Origin: Rahnella sikkimica
GTDB taxonomy: Bacteria > Pseudomonadota > Gammaproteobacteria > Enterobacterales > Enterobacteriaceae
Assembly: GCF_002951615.1 (NCBI RefSeq)
Contig: NZ_CP019062.1
Coordinates: 3,720,001-3,784,000, forward strand
Direction: 5' to 3'
Length of the DNA: 64,000 nucleotides
Of this stretch, positions 1 through 7,119 are shown piece after piece; the first letter of the stretch is position 1; every line of letters starts with the position of its first letter. The notes beneath the pieces were generated by a model. That model searched no databases. It had not been told where the DNA came from and worked only from the letters and a program-made list of their open reading frames with translations. The translations under genes and the position numbers were made by a program.

Positions 1-140
1 ATTTGCAGTTCTTCAACATTAAGTCTTACACTAACGCAATAGCTTCTTAACGCTTCGGTAGGCATTTTTTTTGAGTTAAACGCTCCCCTGCATGAAGATC
101 GCGACAGATCTATTTTCGATGTATTTTTTATTTCATTCAT
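1..140 (-). CDS. MobC-like relaxosome accessory protein (N-terminal part only)
   Basis: Open reading frame running off the left edge; only the first 46 codons are visible. It starts at ATG 140 behind a GGAG ribosome site five bases upstream. Residues 34-45 read YCVSVRLNVEEL, which resembles the basic N-terminal segment (CVSVRLN-D/E-EL) of MobC-type mobilization proteins carried by small mobilizable plasmids and integrative elements. In that family the protein helps a relaxase open DNA at oriT. If the assignment is right, the neighbouring non-coding stretch 141-400 is where an oriT would be expected and the island is mobilizable. The call rests on a short motif, so a ribbon-helix-helix regulator is an alternative. 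Confidence 0.5.
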   Translation of the reverse strand, partial: MNEIKNTSKIDLSRSSCRGAFNSKKMPTEALRSYCVSVRLNVEELQ

Positions 141-382
141 ATAAACTCCATTTTATAGTAATGATTAAAGCTATTTGATTACGATAAACATATTCCTTAT
201 GTTTTCATATATATAACTTTTATATAATGGATGAAAAGATTGTCAATAGCTTCGCTGACGATTTTGAATTCTCTTTTTCAACCGAAGGGCAGAAAAAGCA
301 AGGCAACTCTTAGAAGCGAGAGCAGCAGCTTCGGAGAGTTAGCCCTTGCTTATCTCACTGTACAGGTCTTTGTTAAATAGAG
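141..382. other. AT-rich non-coding stretch left of the HEPN gene
   Basis: No credible gene between the MobC-like start (140) and the HEPN gene (420). The left half (141-240) is extremely AT-rich and should hold the minus-strand promoter of the MobC-like gene. The right half contains the long nested hairpin at 296-351 annotated separately. Its place beside a mobilization gene makes it a candidate oriT or small-RNA region; this is inference from position. Confidence 0.4.
296..351. repeat. Nested inverted repeat (long hairpin)
   Basis: Three consecutive stems close on one another: AAGCAAGG (296-303) with CCTTGCTT (344-351), AACTCT (305-310) with AGAGTT (335-340), and GAAGC (313-317) with GCTTC (328-332). 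Read on the minus strand, the stem is followed by a short T run (bases 297-293), as in a Rho-independent terminator, but no minus-strand gene lies upstream of it. It may be a structured small RNA, part of an oriT, or an antisense terminator. Confidence 0.55.
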
Positions 383-402
383 TAGAATATATATTCTATA
401 AT
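383..402 (+). promoter_or_regulatory. 16-bp perfect palindrome overlapping a -10 box
   Basis: TAGAATATATATTCTA (383-398) is a perfect palindrome. Its right end runs into TATAAT (397-402), a consensus -10 hexamer placed about 18 bases before the start codon of the HEPN gene at 420. No good -35 box is seen at 17 bp. A dimeric repressor bound here would block the promoter. No obvious helix-turn-helix gene is next to it in the visible part of the island, so the regulator is unknown. Confidence 0.55.
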
Positions 403-419
403 TAACTGAGGAGTTTGTG

Positions 420-1601
420 ATGCAAAGAGATCAAAGAAGGAGGGTTATATATTGCTTGCCTTTTATTATTTGTGAAGACGATATATATTTTGGCCATGTT
501 GTTATAAAACCAATAAGAAATATTATTAAGGATGAGGTTTGTATGGAACTCTTATCTGGTGAGGTTTTTGAAAATAATGGGTGTGTCATCGAAATTGATG
601 GGTTTAAATCAGGGGGTTATTATGATAAAAACATTGACCTTACAATTGCATTTTCAATTGAAGCATTGAAAACATCATATTTTTATCTATCGCCATCATC
701 TTCAATGGATATTCGTGGTTTTGTAGGCAATGAAACATTCGAATGTTTTAAAATATTTGAGAGATCTAAGCCTATAGCTAATCTTCATTTTGAACATAAA
801 ATTCAAATGTCTAATGGCATGACTAATTTTAGCTTTAGTCTAGATAAATATTATAAATTCCGCTCTGAGTTTTTGAATAATTTCAGATTAAAAGTAAGGG
901 ATGGTGACTTTTCTCACTTCAATATTTTTTATGATAAAACTCATGATGAAAGTATTCTTTCAATTTTGACGTTATATAACAAATGTTGGGGCTTATATTC
1001 AGCAAAAGATTTTTTTGATAAATCTTTGTATTCAAGGGTTAGTATCGAGGTGTTATCAAAATTAAAATATAATAACTCAAATAAATCAATACCAGAATCC
1101 TTTGGCAAATTTTTTTCAGAAATAAAGAAGCTAATAGAAACTCATAATTATACAGAAAAAAATGAAAAATTTTTATATGACATTTATGAGAATAAAATAA
1201 AGCCATGTTTTTATGTTATAAGTAGAAGAATTGAAAAGTATTTTCTTGATCTGGCTCGTGCAAGAAATGATATTGCTCATGAAGGAAAGGAGCATCCTTC
1301 TTTCTTTAATATTTCACCTTATTTGGTGTTTTTCCCTGTATTCTTCATTATCCTTTCTCGGAAAAGTGAAATAACCAACTCTGATATTTACAGATTTGTT
1401 TTTTTACTTGGGCTTTTTATGCACGATGTGAATACATGGGATAAGATAGATTTTAGAGAAATTCAACCGAAGCGAAGCCATCTGGATAGTTATTTAAATT
1501 TTGCAAGAGTGTTTCCTTGTTATTTAAAAAATGAAAATGAATCTGCCCATTATCTTTTGAAGGGGTTTATTAATTTTCTTAAAGATTCAGAAAGTTCATA
1601 A
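420..1601 (+). CDS. HEPN-domain protein, possible abortive-infection RNase (ApeA-like layout)
   Basis: 393 residues. The first 250 or so residues are rich in predicted beta strands and unrecognised. The C-terminal part is helical and holds R282-N-D-I-A-H287, the Rx4H catalytic motif of HEPN ribonucleases. The arrangement of an N-terminal sensor-like region and a C-terminal HEPN resembles ApeA-type anti-phage proteins, but I cannot show homology in the N-terminal part. Start: an in-frame GTG lies at 417, but TGAGGAG (407-413) is better spaced for ATG 420, which I choose. It stands alone behind its own palindrome-containing promoter, inside an AT-rich mobile island. Function as a toxin or defence effector is inferred from the motif and context. 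Confidence 0.65.
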   Translation: MQRDQRRRVIYCLPFIICEDDIYFGHVVIKPIRNIIKDEVCMELLSGEVFENNGCVIEIDGFKSGGYYDKNIDLTIAFSIEALKTSYFYLSPSSSMDIRGFVGNETFECFKIFERSKPIANLHFEHKIQMSNGMTNFSFSLDKYYKFRSEFLNNFRLKVRDGDFSHFNIFYDKTHDESILSILTLYNKCWGLYSAKDFFDKSLYSRVSIEVLSKLKYNNSNKSIPESFGKFFSEIKKLIETHNYTEKNEKFLYDIYENKIKPCFYVISRRIEKYFLDLARARNDIAHEGKEHPSFFNISPYLVFFPVFFIILSRKSEITNSDIYRFVFLLGLFMHDVNTWDKIDFREIQPKRSHLDSYLNFARVFPCYLKNENESAHYLLKGFINFLKDSESS

Positions 1602-1682
1602 TCAATAGAAGAGTCATTTCATTTGGATATTTATACCTCACCCTATGATTTGAAACCATGATGGCTTATTTTAACAGAAAGC

Positions 1683-1710
1683 TTGACAATAAATACCAGA
1701 TTGCTATTAG
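1683..1710 (+). promoter_or_regulatory. Putative sigma-70 promoter of the small membrane protein gene
   Basis: TTGACA (1683-1688), a perfect -35 box, is followed after 16 bp by TATTAG (1705-1710). The -10 match is only moderate. The start codon follows at 1743 with a GGGGGTG ribosome site in between. Confidence 0.45.
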
Positions 1711-1742
1711 TTTAGTGAAAACTTTTTATTTATGGGGGTGAT

Positions 1743-1994
1743 ATGAAAAACGATATTCATACCAAGAGGCTAATTAAATGCTCTAATTTTTTTTACATGT
1801 TGTTTAATTTTTCATCAATTATATATCTGATATACTCATCGGACTTTTCGCTTGCACACTTCGATATGGCAAATCCTTTAGAGAAAGCATTAACTCTTGG
1901 CATAATGCTTTCTATTTTCCTTTTACCAATAATATTATTAGCTAACTTGATGGTTTTTGATAATAAATCGAAAAAAAAGACTAGTTCTTCCTAA
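1743..1994 (+). CDS. Small membrane protein, unknown
   Basis: 83 residues with two hydrophobic segments (about 15-33 and 45-72) and a lysine/serine-rich tail ending in KKKTSSS. A strong purine ribosome site (TGGGGGTG) precedes ATG 1743, and a TTGACA promoter lies upstream. It converges on the next gene, and the two coding ends overlap by 14 bp. I do not recognise a family. Small two-helix proteins in defence islands are often membrane-disrupting effectors or immunity partners, but nothing here proves that. Confidence 0.5.
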   Translation: MKNDIHTKRLIKCSNFFYMLFNFSSIIYLIYSSDFSLAHFDMANPLEKALTLGIMLSIFLLPIILLANLMVFDNKSKKKTSSS

Positions 1995-2400
1995 GGATGT
2001 TTATGTTTTGTTTGGTTTCACATATTGCAACGTATGCCTTGATGAAAACCAATAAGGAATAAAAGCAGAGGAGGATATAACCAATGTTATTTTTCAATAG
2101 AACATCAAATATATCAAATGAATTATAAGGGAGTGTTTTTAATAGTCCTAATAAAGCAATAATACCGCTGACGATGTATAATATCCCATCATTTAAAGAC
2201 TTGATTACATCCCTCTGAGCTTTTTCTTGCATTTGCACATATTTCCAAAAGAAGAAAATTGCAGGTAATGGCGGTAATAGTAGCAACAGTGGAGTGTAAG
2301 GGCTATTGCATTTCAGTTGTATGAATATCAAAACGATAATCAAAATTAAATAAGTAAGCATTAGGTATTTAAAGTGTTTAATTAATTTTTCATTCATCAT
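1981..2400 (-). CDS. Four-helix membrane protein, unknown
   Basis: 139 residues, about four hydrophobic segments (near 10-29, 36-54, 72-88 and 98-118), with a charged loop containing QMQEKAQRD between the second and third. AAGGTAC lies eight bases before ATG 2400; a second ATG at 2397 is also possible. It converges with, and overlaps by 14 bp, the small membrane protein gene on the plus strand. No family recognised. The convergent overlap means transcription of one gene produces antisense RNA to the end of the other. It could be a membrane-acting effector, a phage-exclusion protein or cargo of no known role. Confidence 0.5.
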   Translation of the reverse strand: MMNEKLIKHFKYLMLTYLILIIVLIFIQLKCNSPYTPLLLLLPPLPAIFFFWKYVQMQEKAQRDVIKSLNDGILYIVSGIIALLGLLKTLPYNSFDIFDVLLKNNIGYILLCFYSLLVFIKAYVAICETKQNINILRKN

Positions 2401-2486
2401 GTTTGTACCTTTTCGTGTAGGACATTTACTCTGTGGGTTTCAACAGTATAGGGGATTTCTGTAAAAATACATTCATAATAAAATTA

Positions 2487-2522
2487 CATCTTCATTATGC
2501 ATTTTTACTTACAATGAAGATG
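2487..2522. promoter_or_regulatory. Perfect 10-bp inverted repeat upstream of the methyltransferase operon
   Basis: CATCTTCATT (2487-2496) and AATGAAGATG (2513-2522) are exact reverse complements separated by 16 bp, with arm centres 26 bp apart. The right arm overlaps the putative -35 box TTACAA (2509-2514), and a -10-like TTTAAT (2532-2537) follows at 17 bp. No T run follows, so it is not a terminator. It looks like an operator for a dimeric regulator; the operon's own methyltransferase or an outside repressor could bind it. Confidence 0.6.
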
Positions 2523-2579
2523 CTATCTTGATTTAATCATGGTAAAATGGGCTAACACATTAGTTTAATTAGGTATGGT

Positions 2580-3833
2580 ATGGAAGATATATCAATCACA
2601 CCTTCAATAAGTAATCCTAAGCGGCTTACCAATAAAAATAATGGTGACGAATGGTATAATTATTATGCTGGGTTTTCTGATAGTTTTGTTAGAGAAATTT
2701 TAAAGTCTTTGGAATTACCTAAGGAAGCAACCATTCTTGATCCTTGGAACGGTTCTGGAACTACGACTTTAAATTGTGCTTTGGCTGGCTATAATGTAAT
2801 TGGCATTGATCTAAATCCTGTTATGAATATTATCGCAAAGTCAAAATTTTGTGATGCCAATGATGTTTTTTCTGCCCTAAAAATAGTTAAGGGTCTACGG
2901 GTAAAATGCTATCCAAAACATACATTAGACAAATCAGATTTTCTTTTGCACTGGTTTGATTTCAATACTGCTTCGTATATTCGTTATATCTCAAAATTTT
3001 TACAAAAAAAGTGCAAGGATATATCTCTCTCGACTGTTTATTCATTAATATTTTTAGCTCTTTTCAGCTTGGTTAGAAAGTATGTAGGGAAGTTTATAGC
3101 TTCAAATCCCACTTGGGTGAAAAAGTCAAAATTAGAAGATGAAAAGGTTAGTGTAAATAATAATAAAATAAAATCTGATTTACTCGATTTTATTAATGGT
3201 AAGTTATCTTCAACTTACATTGATAAAGCTGCAACGGTTGGAACTGAGATTTTTCACTGTGCATCTTCAACTAATCTACCCTTAGAGAATAATAGCATAG
3301 ATGCAATTATTACTTCCCCTCCATATTGCACTCGTATTGACTATGGGATTGCTACATCTCCAGAATTAGGTGTATTACTCGGTAATTTCCCGAAAGCTAT
3401 AGATGAACTAAGAAGGAAGTTAACAGGTAGAACAACTATTGATAAAAATGAATTTAAAGTAAATAATGTAGGTCCTACTGCAAACAGTATCTTGCAAGAA
3501 ATATTAGAACATGACTCCCATGCTTCATCATCGTATTACTATAAAAATTTCGCACAATATTTTATTGAAATTAAAAACTCTCTTGAACAGATAAAAAGAG
3601 TTATAAAAAAACACGGATATTTCGTATGTGTGGTTCAGGACTCATATTATAAAGAAATTTATTGTGATCTCGCTACCATTTTTACAGAAATAGCAGAAGC
3701 AAATGACCTAATATTTATTCATCGTCAGGATTTTATGTCAAAATTTTCAATGGCTAATATAAATAATAAAGCAAAAAAGTACAGAGATAAAATGACTGCT
3801 AACGAGACAGTTCTTGTTTTTCAATCAAAATAG
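2580..3833 (+). CDS. Site-specific DNA methyltransferase (SPPY type)
   Basis: 417 residues. AdoMet-binding motif I is D54-P-W-N-G-S-G60-T-T, followed by GYNVIGIDLNP, where the acidic residue binds the AdoMet ribose. Catalytic motif IV is T245-S-P-P-Y249; the SPPY form is commonest in N4-cytosine enzymes, although some N6-adenine enzymes carry it. About 185 residues lie between the two motifs, room for a target-recognition region. It is first in a three-gene operon: nine bases separate it from the DUF262 gene, whose ribosome site AGAGG sits on this gene's stop codon. No restriction endonuclease of a known type follows. The likely role is to mark self DNA for a DUF262/HEPN defence module. The target site cannot be read from sequence. 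Confidence 0.8.
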   Translation: MEDISITPSISNPKRLTNKNNGDEWYNYYAGFSDSFVREILKSLELPKEATILDPWNGSGTTTLNCALAGYNVIGIDLNPVMNIIAKSKFCDANDVFSALKIVKGLRVKCYPKHTLDKSDFLLHWFDFNTASYIRYISKFLQKKCKDISLSTVYSLIFLALFSLVRKYVGKFIASNPTWVKKSKLEDEKVSVNNNKIKSDLLDFINGKLSSTYIDKAATVGTEIFHCASSTNLPLENNSIDAIITSPPYCTRIDYGIATSPELGVLLGNFPKAIDELRRKLTGRTTIDKNEFKVNNVGPTANSILQEILEHDSHASSSYYYKNFAQYFIEIKNSLEQIKRVIKKHGYFVCVVQDSYYKEIYCDLATIFTEIAEANDLIFIHRQDFMSKFSMANINNKAKKYRDKMTANETVLVFQSK

Positions 3834-3842
3834 AGGCTTACA

Positions 3843-4958
3843 ATGAATCCTGAAGATATTCTTGTCGAAATAGAATCAGAAATGGACAAAGTTCATACAC
3901 AAAGTCTTGATCTCTCTTTTAACGAATTGATGGATATGTATGAAAATGGTGAGCTTGATATAAGTCCTGATTATCAGAGGCTTTTCAGGTGGAGTGAGGG
4001 TGCAAGATCAAGGTTTATAGAGTCTTTGTTACTTGAAATGCCAGTCCCTCCAATATATGTAGTTGAAACAGAAAATGGAGTTTACCAACTAATTGATGGC
4101 CTTCAACGTTTTTCCTCATATTTACATCTAAGGGGGGAACTTACTGCTGAACATATGGAAATAGCTAAGGGACAAAAACTTGTTCTTTCTGATTGTGATA
4201 TTGTTAAGAGTCTTAATGGTCTAACCTATGATGATCTTCCTTTGGCATTAAAGATTAAACTTAAAAGATCCTTTGTTCGAGTAGAAGTTGTGAGAAAAGG
4301 TAGCGATAATAAATTCAAATACCATATGTTTAAAAGACTTAATACAGGTGGGGAAGCACTAACACAACAGCAAGTAAGAAATTGTACCATTAGAATGTTG
4401 GACCCGAAATTCAATGATTTCATCATCGAATTGTCTGGTGATGATCATTATAAAAAATGCACCGCTCTCTTGTCTGAGTCCCAGAAATTTGGAGCTTTCG
4501 ATCAAGAATTGGTATTGAGATATTTTACTTTTAGAAATAATAGAGAAGCCTTTAAGCATGATGTAGGTGACTTTTTAACTGAGTATATGGAGAATGTTTC
4601 GTCTGGTGTCACTGCTTTTGATTATACTGAAAATGAGAATAATTTTAAAAAAGTATTTGAGGTGCTCTCCAAGGCACATGGTCAAAAAGTTTTTGGTCGA
4701 ATTAGTGCTGACGATAGGTTGCAATCAAATTTCAATAATTATCACTTTGAGTCCATTACTATTGGTATTCAGTCTGTCATCGATAAAATCGATGCAGCGG
4801 ATGATTCAATTATAGATAAAATCAGAGAGAGCATAATTTTATTGAAAAAAGATGAAACTTTCAAAATCCAAACAACAGGTGGAGGTAAAAATTCTCCTGG
4901 GCCACTTAGAAGTAGAATTGAAATTGCTTCCAAATACTTCGAGGATGCTCTGAGATGA
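3843..4958 (+). CDS. DUF262 (GmrSD N-terminal / ParB-like) protein
   Basis: 371 residues. The N-terminal DUF262 fold is shown by S41-P-D-Y-Q-R46...W50 and by I84-D-G-L-Q-R89, the counterpart of the DGQQR nucleotide-binding/nuclease motif of GmrS, SspE and relatives. In those proteins DUF262 hydrolyses nucleotide and senses modified or invading DNA. I see no C-terminal DUF1524 HNH motif (H-x-x-P), so this version seems to lack the nuclease half of GmrSD. The downstream HEPN gene overlaps it by ATGA (4955-4958), which means translational coupling and suggests the HEPN protein supplies the effector activity. The middle gene of the methyltransferase operon. Confidence 0.8.
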   Translation: MNPEDILVEIESEMDKVHTQSLDLSFNELMDMYENGELDISPDYQRLFRWSEGARSRFIESLLLEMPVPPIYVVETENGVYQLIDGLQRFSSYLHLRGELTAEHMEIAKGQKLVLSDCDIVKSLNGLTYDDLPLALKIKLKRSFVRVEVVRKGSDNKFKYHMFKRLNTGGEALTQQQVRNCTIRMLDPKFNDFIIELSGDDHYKKCTALLSESQKFGAFDQELVLRYFTFRNNREAFKHDVGDFLTEYMENVSSGVTAFDYTENENNFKKVFEVLSKAHGQKVFGRISADDRLQSNFNNYHFESITIGIQSVIDKIDAADDSIIDKIRESIILLKKDETFKIQTTGGGKNSPGPLRSRIEIASKYFEDALR

Positions 4959-5638
4959 TTCCTGAAGATTTTTTAGCTCAAGTTGAGTTAGAACGAAGTT
5001 GGAGAGAGGAGGAGATCCGTTCTCTTAATAATATTATGGAGAAGTCAGATGATATTAATGCTTACATGATGCGTAGAGCAGTGGTGTGCTTATTGTATGC
5101 TCACGTTGAGGGGTTTGTTAAATATTCTTTTAATCTCTATATTGATGGAATTAATAAGTTGGGGCTGAAATGTAGCCAAGTAAAACCTATCTTAGCTGCG
5201 GCAGTTCATTATTCGGATTTATTAAAAATAAACAACCCTGATATAAAAAACAGGATCTTTAAAAAAGCCTTGCCTGACGACTCTCACTTACACCGCATTT
5301 GTCGTTATGAGGAGTTTTTTGAGAGTATTTCGAATGTTATGGATGAGAAAATATTTATTGAGGATGGTTATGTTAATACAGAAAGTAATGTTGGGAAAGA
5401 GGTTCTTCAGAAGTTGTTATATCAAGTTGGATTGTCTCACACATCTTTAAACAGTGTCATAGGTCCATTAACAAGATTGAAAAATAAAAGGAATGACATA
5501 TCACATGGTGTCGATAAAACTAAGATAGAATATGATGAATATAGAATATATTACGATTGTTCAATTAATATTATGGGTGAGTTAATTAAGGTATTATTTT
5601 CCGCTTATCAGAAAAAGGATTTTATGCTTGTTAAGTAA
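4955..5638 (+). CDS. HEPN nuclease-like protein, MAE_28990/MAE_18760 type
   Basis: 227 residues, all-helical in appearance. The N-terminal MRRAVVCLLYAHVEGF segment (residues 29-44) and the C-terminal R179-N-D-I-S-H184-G (Rx4H) match the layout of the MAE_28990/MAE_18760 HEPN families, which are repeatedly found with restriction-modification genes. HEPN proteins with an intact Rx4H motif usually cut RNA. The start ATG 4955 overlaps the DUF262 stop as ATGA. A perfect-stem terminator follows at 5642, ending the operon. The likely job is a toxic RNase released or activated by the DUF262 protein when unmodified DNA is found; this is inference. Confidence 0.75.
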   Translation: MIPEDFLAQVELERSWREEEIRSLNNIMEKSDDINAYMMRRAVVCLLYAHVEGFVKYSFNLYIDGINKLGLKCSQVKPILAAAVHYSDLLKINNPDIKNRIFKKALPDDSHLHRICRYEEFFESISNVMDEKIFIEDGYVNTESNVGKEVLQKLLYQVGLSHTSLNSVIGPLTRLKNKRNDISHGVDKTKIEYDEYRIYYDCSINIMGELIKVLFSAYQKKDFMLVK

Positions 5639-5641
5639 TAG

Positions 5642-5679
5642 AGGCAAATAAATTTTTATAACTTATTTGCCTTTAATTT
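5642..5679 (+). terminator. Terminator of the methyltransferase-DUF262-HEPN operon
   Basis: AGGCAAATAA (5642-5651) pairs perfectly with TTATTTGCCT (5663-5672) across an 11-base loop and is followed by TTAATTT. It starts four bases after the HEPN stop codon. Confidence 0.75.
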
Positions 5680-5742
5680 CATTGGGGTTGGTTTTATAAA
5701 TCAATTTTATGCAGTGTTGTTTACATTTATTTCTCACAACAT

Positions 5743-6372
5743 TTATTTATTGAATTTAAAAATAGACTTATTTTCTTTATCTAATGTAGGGGCGATTTTT
5801 ATCACAAAAACTTTCATGCTGGAAATTAAACTAATTCTATGCTCAAAAAAACATTTAATAAACTTATTAAACAACTCAGTCTGTTCCTCATTTTCAGTAG
5901 GAATTAAATTGTGTTTGCTATCATTTAAAATAGTTACTTTCAAATCACCAATACTAATATCTTCGTAGGCTTTCACTTCGTTAATTAATACGTCTTCAGG
6001 AGTAATTACAATGTCGGGATTTTTTTCTGCGTTAAATAAAGCTTTTTTTAGATTAATTCTATTTAAAAGTTCAGCACTATCAACTAATTCTATAGCTATC
6101 TTTGCTGTCTCAGGCGTTTTATTTTTAATTAATTCACGATTTTGTTTATTTAATTCTTCATCATTTAATACATTACATCTTAATGTGGCAGCGTAAATTC
6201 CATAAAAAAGAACAGGCTTTTCTACTTTGAACTTATCAACAATCATATAAATGCTAATATAATCGTTCCCACATTGACTTTCCAATATCAACTGCTTACG
6301 GATAGGTGGTAAAAAGGGGAGTAAGTAAGTCGGCACGCATACCATCAAAATATAAAACCTGTTAGATGACAT
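5743..6372 (-). CDS. Unrecognised protein, divergent partner 1
   Basis: 209 residues, AT-rich, with an AAAGG ribosome site eight bases before ATG 6372. The N-terminus has a hydrophobic, proline-containing stretch (VCVPTYLLPFLPP, residues 12-24) and the rest is soluble and lysine/asparagine-rich. No domain recognised. It reads away from the gene at 6502 across a 129-bp region holding an operator-like inverted repeat. A shorter plus-strand reading frame over the same DNA lacks a ribosome site and is taken as a shadow. Divergent co-regulated pairs in such islands are often toxin-antitoxin or effector-immunity modules, but there is no motif to support either here. Confidence 0.5.
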   Translation of the reverse strand: MSSNRFYILMVCVPTYLLPFLPPIRKQLILESQCGNDYISIYMIVDKFKVEKPVLFYGIYAATLRCNVLNDEELNKQNRELIKNKTPETAKIAIELVDSAELLNRINLKKALFNAEKNPDIVITPEDVLINEVKAYEDISIGDLKVTILNDSKHNLIPTENEEQTELFNKFIKCFFEHRISLISSMKVFVIKIAPTLDKENKSIFKFNK

Positions 6373-6386
6373 ATAATTACCTTTAA

Positions 6387-6414
6387 ATAATATGTGTAGT
6401 GTTCGACATATTAT
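6387..6414. promoter_or_regulatory. Operator-like inverted repeat between the divergent genes
   Basis: ATAATATGT (6387-6395) and ACATATTAT (6406-6414) are exact reverse complements with a 10-bp spacer, so the arm centres are 19 bp apart, near two helical turns. The repeat lies just 15 bases upstream of the 5743-6372 gene and is spaced like a repressor-dimer site. Neither flanking protein has a visible DNA-binding motif. Confidence 0.5.
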
Positions 6415-6453
6415 ATCTAATACGTGATGTGATCAATGTTTTTTGTTTTGTTA

Positions 6454-6481
6454 TTGACTAGTGTCCAAAATATCGTATAAA
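6454..6481 (+). promoter_or_regulatory. Sigma-70-like promoter for the gene at 6502
   Basis: TTGACT (6454-6459), a 16-bp spacer and TATAAA (6476-6481). The leader before the start codon at 6502 would be very short (about 15 bases), with AAAAGGG serving as the ribosome site. Confidence 0.55.
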
Positions 6482-6501
6482 AAAATAAAAGGGTTTTTTA
6501 T

Positions 6502-7119
6502 ATGATAAATAATTTAGACCAATTAAAATATAAAGTTAATTTAATATGCAAGAGTATGGTTATGCCATTTCCCTTCCCAAAAATATATATTGATGAGAAT
6601 GATTCCACTCAGTTGAATTTACTTTGTATTCCTTGCGATTTAATTAAAAACAATAGTAGATTCATAAACAATAATACCGATGTTTTGCTAAATATCATCG
6701 AGTTAAAAAAACAATTTTCTATAAAATCTCTATACATTGAGATGGATTTTAATGTGGTTAGTTTAATTAGCTTGCCTTATGAGCTATCATTCGGAAAAGA
6801 TTATTTCTATTTTATTGAAAAACAAGATTTGTTCAAAAAAATATTGTGGAATAAAAAAGATCTTGAAGGGGGTGATATTGTAAGAGAGGTTATTTATTTC
6901 ATGCAACTATTCGACCCTAAGCAAGCGTTGAAATTGATTCAGTATATTATGTGCAATAAAATATTTGAGAATTCTATAGTGAAAAGGATATTTGATGGGT
7001 ATATTGAAAAGCTTGATGCAGAAAGAAAGTTTTATATTTTCAATAACTTCAGATATGTTAGGGATCTAGTTCTGCATAAACGTTCCTTAGACAGTTTAAA
7101 CATAGAACTCGTAAGCTAA
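6502..7119 (+). CDS. Unrecognised protein, divergent partner 2
   Basis: 205 residues, soluble in appearance, with no domain I recognise. It contains the segments NVVSLISLPYELSFGKDYFYFIE (about 90-112, cited by position) and a helical C-terminal half. The start ATG 6502 follows AAAAGGG by eight bases and a good TTGACT/TATAAA promoter. Its stop codon overlaps by three bases the stop codon of the integrase gene, which converges on it. Very AT-rich like the rest of the cargo. It is the last cargo gene before the integrase, a position where islands often keep accessory or defence genes. Confidence 0.5.
   Translation: MINNLDQLKYKVNLICKSMVMPFPFPKIYIDENDSTQLNLLCIPCDLIKNNSRFINNNTDVLLNIIELKKQFSIKSLYIEMDFNVVSLISLPYELSFGKDYFYFIEKQDLFKKILWNKKDLEGGDIVREVIYFMQLFDPKQALKLIQYIMCNKIFENSIVKRIFDGYIEKLDAERKFYIFNNFRYVRDLVLHKRSLDSLNIELVS

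Noticed and set aside
2528..2548. TTGATT and TAAAAT as the methyltransferase promoter
   Set aside because: Only 9 bp separate the hexamers; TTACAA (2509) with TTTAAT (2532) at 17 bp is better.
3843..4958. Complete GmrSD-type restriction enzyme
   Set aside because: Only the DUF262 motifs are visible; no DUF1524 HNH motif was found in the C-terminal half.
5714..5968. 84-codon plus-strand frame opposite the 5743-6372 gene
   Set aside because: Shorter, no ribosome site, and hydrophobic as expected of an antisense AT-rich frame.
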